Source: Euryarchaeota archaeon UBA229 (GTDB lineage Archaea > Thermoplasmatota > Poseidoniia > Poseidoniales > Poseidoniaceae). From it: a stretch of DNA of 9,145 bases. The notes under the pieces are model-generated. The model was not told the DNA's origin, searched no databases, and was given only the letters and a program-made list of their open reading frames with translations. Below, one piece after another: positions 5,829 through 9,145 of the stretch. Location of the stretch: NCBI GenBank assembly GCA_002505355.1, contig DAUW01000049.1, positions 12,377-21,521 on the forward strand, given 5' to 3'. The stretch's first letter is position 1; each line of letters opens with the position of its first letter. The position numbers and the translations under genes are program-made.

Positions 5829-7535
5829 ATGGCTCAATCAGACCAGTTTAACGGCCGTTTAGGTCTCATATTTGCTTCAATAGGTGCGGCTATTGGGACT
5901 GGAAACATTTGGCGCTTCCCGAGAATGGTCGGCGCTAATGGCGGTGGAACCTTCCTTATTCCTTGGCTAATTTTCTTGTTTGCTTGGTCGATTCCGCTAG
6001 TTATTGCTGAGTTTGCGATGGGTAAGCGTAGCAGAACAGGTACCATTGGTACCTTCAGAATATTTGCTGGTAAGAAGTTCGCTTGGATGGGGCTATGGAC
6101 GGCTTGGATTTCGACAGCAATTGGGTTTTATTACGCCATTGTGGCCGGTTGGACAATCAAGTACTTCCAGTTGGGAATCACCGGTGGTCTTACTGGTGAA
6201 GGAGTCGACACTACGGAAGTATGGAATTCCTTCCTACAGTCGCCTGGTCAAGTTATCTTCTTCCAGTTCCTAGTAATTGTGCTTACTCTTGCAGCTATTT
6301 GGAAGGGAGCCAAAGCAATTGAAAAGGTCAACGTTATTCTGATGATATCACTATTTATCTTACTGTTTATGTCGCTCTTCCTGTCATTGTGGATGGACTT
6401 TGAAGACGGCACTTTAGACGGAGCAACATTCATGTTTTCTGTGGATTTTGACCTGCTATTTGAACCCGAGATTTGGATTAATGCACTGTCTCAATCTGCA
6501 TGGTCATGCTCTGCTGGAATGGGTATGGCAATTACCTATGCGGTCTATATGAGAAAAGACGAGGACACCGTTCTAAATGCGTTTACCATGGGACTTGCTA
6601 ACAACAGTATCTCAATCATTGCTGGACTTGCGGTGCTTTCCTCGATCTTCGCAGTTAGCAGTGACCCTCTAGCAACCGTTACCGGCGGGTCATCTGCCAT
6701 CACCTTCTTGGCTCTTCCAGAAGTGTTTGCTCAGGCACCTGGCGGCGCTATAGGGCCATTCGTTATGATGTCTGGATTCTTCCTGGCGTTGTCGTTTGCG
6801 GCATTAACCTCGATGATCTCTACCGTCGAATTGTGTGTCAGAAATTTCGTCGATCACGGTTACAACCGTGAACGTTCGGTTGCCATTACCGGACTAGCAC
6901 TATTCATCTTCGGACTGCCATCAGCAATTATTTGGATTAAACTTGATTCTTCAGGTGTTGCGTTTCCAGAATTTTTGGAGGTACAGGATCACATCTGGGG
7001 TTACGGCCTAATGTTCTCTGGGTTGTTTATTGCATTCTCAATTTGGAAGTATGGTTTCATCCGCTGGAAGGCACAGGTAGAAGCCGGTGAAGCACCACCT
7101 GGTCTGAAGGGCTATCTTGGAGTCGGAGTTTCTGCATTCCGGGATGACTTCATCAACACGGGAGACAACGATATTGAAGTGGGCCGCTGGTGGGATGTAT
7201 TGCTGTATATCGCGTTCCCAATCTTGTTCACAGTGCTGATGGTGTCTTATTTCAGCGATATGATTGCCAACACCGAAGACGTCTGGAATCCTGCTAATCC
7301 AAAGGGACTTGGTATTATTCTGGCGTTTTGGGGGGTAATTGCTGTTGCCTTCATCTTCCTCAACAAGTATCTAATTCAGCGACCCATCTTCAGAAACATC
7401 CCAGAAGGGGCAGATGTCGACATCTCTACTCTACCCGGTGGTCAGGACGATAAGGTACATCAATTGGGCGATCTTGTTCCCGGCTTCGAGCATCTAGCCT
7501 CAGAAGATTCGGTGTTTGAGGCAGAAGCAGTTTGA
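5829..7535 (+). CDS. Sodium-coupled NSS/SNF-family amino-acid transporter
   Basis: A 568-residue inner-membrane symporter of the neurotransmitter:sodium symporter family (LeuT fold), which brings in amino acids or related compounds with sodium; about 12 TM helices. TM1 has the family signature AIGTGNIWRFP with the unwound G23-T24-G25 and sodium ligands A21, I22 and N26. TM3 has Y101-Y102, matching LeuT Y107-Y108. TM6 is QSAWSCSAGMG: Q222 matches LeuT Q250, W225 replaces F253 and S226 replaces T254. TM8 keeps the second sodium site residues A324, T327 and S328. At LeuT Glu290 this protein has S262, as in chloride-dependent animal transporters; Tyr47 is replaced by W46. The intact GxG in TM1 favours an amino-acid substrate, but the exact one is not evident. 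A cytosolic tail of about 45 residues (524-568) is acidic. It lies between the peptidase gene and a one-TM protein gene in an apparent operon. Confidence 0.95.
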   Translation: MAQSDQFNGRLGLIFASIGAAIGTGNIWRFPRMVGANGGGTFLIPWLIFLFAWSIPLVIAEFAMGKRSRTGTIGTFRIFAGKKFAWMGLWTAWISTAIGFYYAIVAGWTIKYFQLGITGGLTGEGVDTTEVWNSFLQSPGQVIFFQFLVIVLTLAAIWKGAKAIEKVNVILMISLFILLFMSLFLSLWMDFEDGTLDGATFMFSVDFDLLFEPEIWINALSQSAWSCSAGMGMAITYAVYMRKDEDTVLNAFTMGLANNSISIIAGLAVLSSIFAVSSDPLATVTGGSSAITFLALPEVFAQAPGGAIGPFVMMSGFFLALSFAALTSMISTVELCVRNFVDHGYNRERSVAITGLALFIFGLPSAIIWIKLDSSGVAFPEFLEVQDHIWGYGLMFSGLFIAFSIWKYGFIRWKAQVEAGEAPPGLKGYLGVGVSAFRDDFINTGDNDIEVGRWWDVLLYIAFPILFTVLMVSYFSDMIANTEDVWNPANPKGLGIILAFWGVIAVAFIFLNKYLIQRPIFRNIPEGADVDISTLPGGQDDKVHQLGDLVPGFEHLASEDSVFEAEAV

Positions 7536-7537
7536 GC

Positions 7538-7544
7538 GAGGAGG
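7538..7544 (+). promoter_or_regulatory. Shine-Dalgarno site fixing the GTG 7552 start
   Basis: GAGGAGG lies seven bases before GTG 7552. It is the strongest ribosome-binding site in the window. It shows that the next protein begins at this GTG and not at the upstream in-frame TTG (7516) inside the transporter gene. Confidence 0.75.
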
Positions 7545-7551
7545 CATTGGG

Positions 7552-8235
7552 GTGTCAGACCTCGTCCAAAGCCTAATTACTGGCTTCTTTAGTTCTATTA
7601 TTCTGCTTTTGTTGGTATATTGCTTTTGGAAATTGTACGATCGTCCAAGTAAAAAGCAACTCGAATTGGAAGAGGAAACCAGAGAGAAGCGCAAGGAGGA
7701 GCGCATGTGGCGGGCGATAGAACAGGCAATGGAAGATGAGCGAGAGCAAGCCGAGGCATTAGCGCTGATTGAGCGCAAGCGGGCCGATATGTTGGCTAGA
7801 GCACAACCTCCAGCTGCCGGGGTGATGCAGGGTGCCCTTGCCACGTTAGATGCACCCACAGACGGAGAAGAATACCTCGACCGTTTCAAACCAAATACCA
7901 ATGGAATCGAAGAAATACTGGTCGATGAGCAAATCGACCAAGCGGAAGTAGATGATAGCGATGTACTGCTAGCACCGGAATTGATTGCCGTCAGGCAGGA
8001 TGCGGGTCATGATAATGAAACCCGAAATGATAACCTACTAATCACTGATTTTCAAGATAATCAAGCGTTGCCAACAACTGCGGTCACTGGAGCAGAAGAA
8101 AATACTGAACACTCGAAATTAGTAGGTTCTCAAAAATCAAAAATTATCCCAACCGAAACCGAAGCACGTGAGGCGGATGTTGATTGGAATCACCAACAAG
8201 AACCAGAGGATGATGGATGGGCGGTTAGTTGGTAA
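7552..8235 (+). CDS. One-TM coiled-coil protein with acidic disordered tail
   Basis: A 227-residue protein I do not recognise. It begins with one TM helix (about residues 6-26) followed by a basic KLYDRPSKK stretch, so the rest should be cytosolic. Residues about 30-78 are Glu/Arg/Lys-rich and strongly helical, probably a coiled coil. From about 80 onward the chain is Asp/Glu/Asn-rich and looks mostly disordered, ending in DDGWAVSW. No catalytic motif or cysteine-based site is visible. The GTG start is set by the GAGGAGG just upstream, 16 bases after the transporter stop, so it is probably made together with the transporter. A role as a transporter accessory or scaffold is possible from context only. 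Its tail composition differs from that of its neighbours, as expected for a fast-evolving linker. Confidence 0.8.
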   Translation: MSDLVQSLITGFFSSIILLLLVYCFWKLYDRPSKKQLELEEETREKRKEERMWRAIEQAMEDEREQAEALALIERKRADMLARAQPPAAGVMQGALATLDAPTDGEEYLDRFKPNTNGIEEILVDEQIDQAEVDDSDVLLAPELIAVRQDAGHDNETRNDNLLITDFQDNQALPTTAVTGAEENTEHSKLVGSQKSKIIPTETEAREADVDWNHQQEPEDDGWAVSW

Positions 8236-8297
8236 ACCTAATTTGTGAACTCAAACCATGCGAAGAGGTCATGAACAATCACCTTGTGGAATTACCC

Positions 8298-9145
8298 ATG
8301 GTGCAACGCCCACGAGGAACTCGAGACTTCACTCCCAAGGTGATGAATCGGCGTCTAGCGTTCGAGCAATTGCTCGAAGATTGTGCCCAAGCAAGCGGCT
8401 TTAAGCGCGTTCAAACTCCTATTTTCGAATCTCTCGAGTTGTTCACTGCTAAGTCAGGGCCTGGAGTAATAGCTCAATTATACAACTTCGAAGATAAGGG
8501 CGAGCGACAACTCACCCTTCGACCTGAACTTACTGCACCAGTTATGCGCATGATTGCTGATGAAATGCGTAATGACACCAAACCGCTAAGATTGTCATAT
8601 TACGGTCAGTGTTATCGCTATGAGGAGTTCAAGAAAGGGCGCTATCGTGAGTTTTTCCAGTATGGTGTGGAACTCATTGGAGCCTCTGGTCCACTAGCCG
8701 AGGCAGAGGTAATCGCTTTGGCGATATCGATGCTTGATGCATGTGGCCTGAAAGATTGGCAAATCCGCATTGGCCATGTCGGCATTCTCAAAGGTGCCTT
8801 GAGTGGCTTAGGCTTATCCTTAGATACGCCAGCCGGAGCAAGTGAGCCACCTGTTGCAAGCGCAATGCGTTTCCTCGACAAAGGCGATGATGTTGGACTT
8901 GGAAACCTGCTTGAATCAAACGGCATTGCTGCCGCTAATGCTGCGCCATTACGGGCACTTGCAGACTTAGTAGGCGGTAGTGAAACACTAGGTCCCGCAA
9001 GAGAGATTCTTGCGTCTCTCGATGGAGTTTCGCTCGACGCGCTTGATGAATTACAAATCACCCTCGATGCCGTAGCAGCACTTGCACCAGAGCCACCTTC
9101 TCTAGCGGTCGACTTGACCGTTGCCCGCGGCTTAGATTATTACAC
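8298..9145 (+). CDS. hisS: Histidyl-tRNA synthetase, 3' end missing
   Basis: The first 282 codons of a class II aminoacyl-tRNA synthetase that charges tRNA-His with histidine; the reading frame is open to the window end and about one third, mainly the C-terminal anticodon-binding domain, is missing. The N-terminus MVQRPRGTRDF is the classic HisRS start. TLRPELTAPV lies at about residues 73-82, motif 2 is GQCYRYEEFKKGRYREFFQ at about 103-121, and the histidine-specific ARGLDYY at 276-282 includes the catalytic arginine (R277). ATG 8298 is chosen because it matches the family start; an in-frame ATG at 8271 would add nine residues (MNNHLVELP) but has GAGGT only one base away, too close to serve well. 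It is on the same strand as the operon upstream, 62 bases after the previous stop, and could be read through from it. Confidence 0.95.
   Translation, partial: MVQRPRGTRDFTPKVMNRRLAFEQLLEDCAQASGFKRVQTPIFESLELFTAKSGPGVIAQLYNFEDKGERQLTLRPELTAPVMRMIADEMRNDTKPLRLSYYGQCYRYEEFKKGRYREFFQYGVELIGASGPLAEAEVIALAISMLDACGLKDWQIRIGHVGILKGALSGLGLSLDTPAGASEPPVASAMRFLDKGDDVGLGNLLESNGIAAANAAPLRALADLVGGSETLGPAREILASLDGVSLDALDELQITLDAVAALAPEPPSLAVDLTVARGLDYY

Noticed and set aside
7516..7551. Upstream TTG start for the one-TM protein inside the transporter gene
   Set aside because: GAGGAGG lies exactly right for GTG 7552, and the TTG has no ribosome-binding site.
8258..8298. Alternative ATG 8258 just before hisS
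   Set aside because: Out of frame with HisRS; its frame gives a short, featureless peptide ending near 8403.
8642..9061. Antisense ORF of 139 codons within hisS
   Set aside because: Low-complexity Ser/Ala/Pro product opposite an unmistakable HisRS; a shadow of its codon use.

Overview
The window most likely comes from a planktonic marine archaeon of the Marine Group II/III type (Candidatus Poseidoniia, Euryarchaeota). This is inference from gene content: an archaeal-style HisRS, a secreted M14 peptidase full of DxDxDG calcium loops with a C-terminal membrane anchor, a membrane protein ending in a CPxC...CPxC zinc ribbon, gaps so short that some genes overlap, and TATA-like boxes about 27 bases before start codons, as expected for leaderless transcripts. 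No rRNA, tRNA, CRISPR array, insertion sequence or phage gene was found. The DNA is nearly all coding, and no gap reaches 300 bases.

Layout. 2-820 (-): two-TM zinc-ribbon protein. 891-2060 (+): membrane protein of unknown function whose soluble part resembles a degenerate aminoglycoside-phosphotransferase/kinase fold. 2057-3157 (-): MscS-type mechanosensitive channel, converging on the previous gene so that one CTAG provides both stop codons. 3158-3248: a 91-base divergent promoter region. 3249-3569 (+): ArsC/Spx-family thioredoxin-fold protein. 3628-5814 (+): secreted M14 zinc carboxypeptidase with calcium-loop insertions and a C-terminal TM helix. 5829-7535 (+): sodium-coupled NSS/SNF amino-acid transporter. 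7552-8235 (+): one-TM, coiled-coil, acidic-tail protein of unknown function. 8298-9145 (+): histidyl-tRNA synthetase, cut by the window end.

How the genes fit together. The peptidase, the transporter and the one-TM protein are spaced 14 and 16 bases apart, and the second and third genes have clear Shine-Dalgarno sites, so they look like one operon. A surface carboxypeptidase would free C-terminal amino acids that the neighbouring symporter imports. The C-terminal TM helix of the peptidase carries a WGGLA motif like that of the small MetS-type subunits that partner bacterial NSS transporters. The peptidase may therefore be physically docked on its transporter through a fused accessory subunit. 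This is the most interesting hypothesis here. The transporter also has serine where LeuT has Glu290, which predicts chloride dependence and suits a marine cell.
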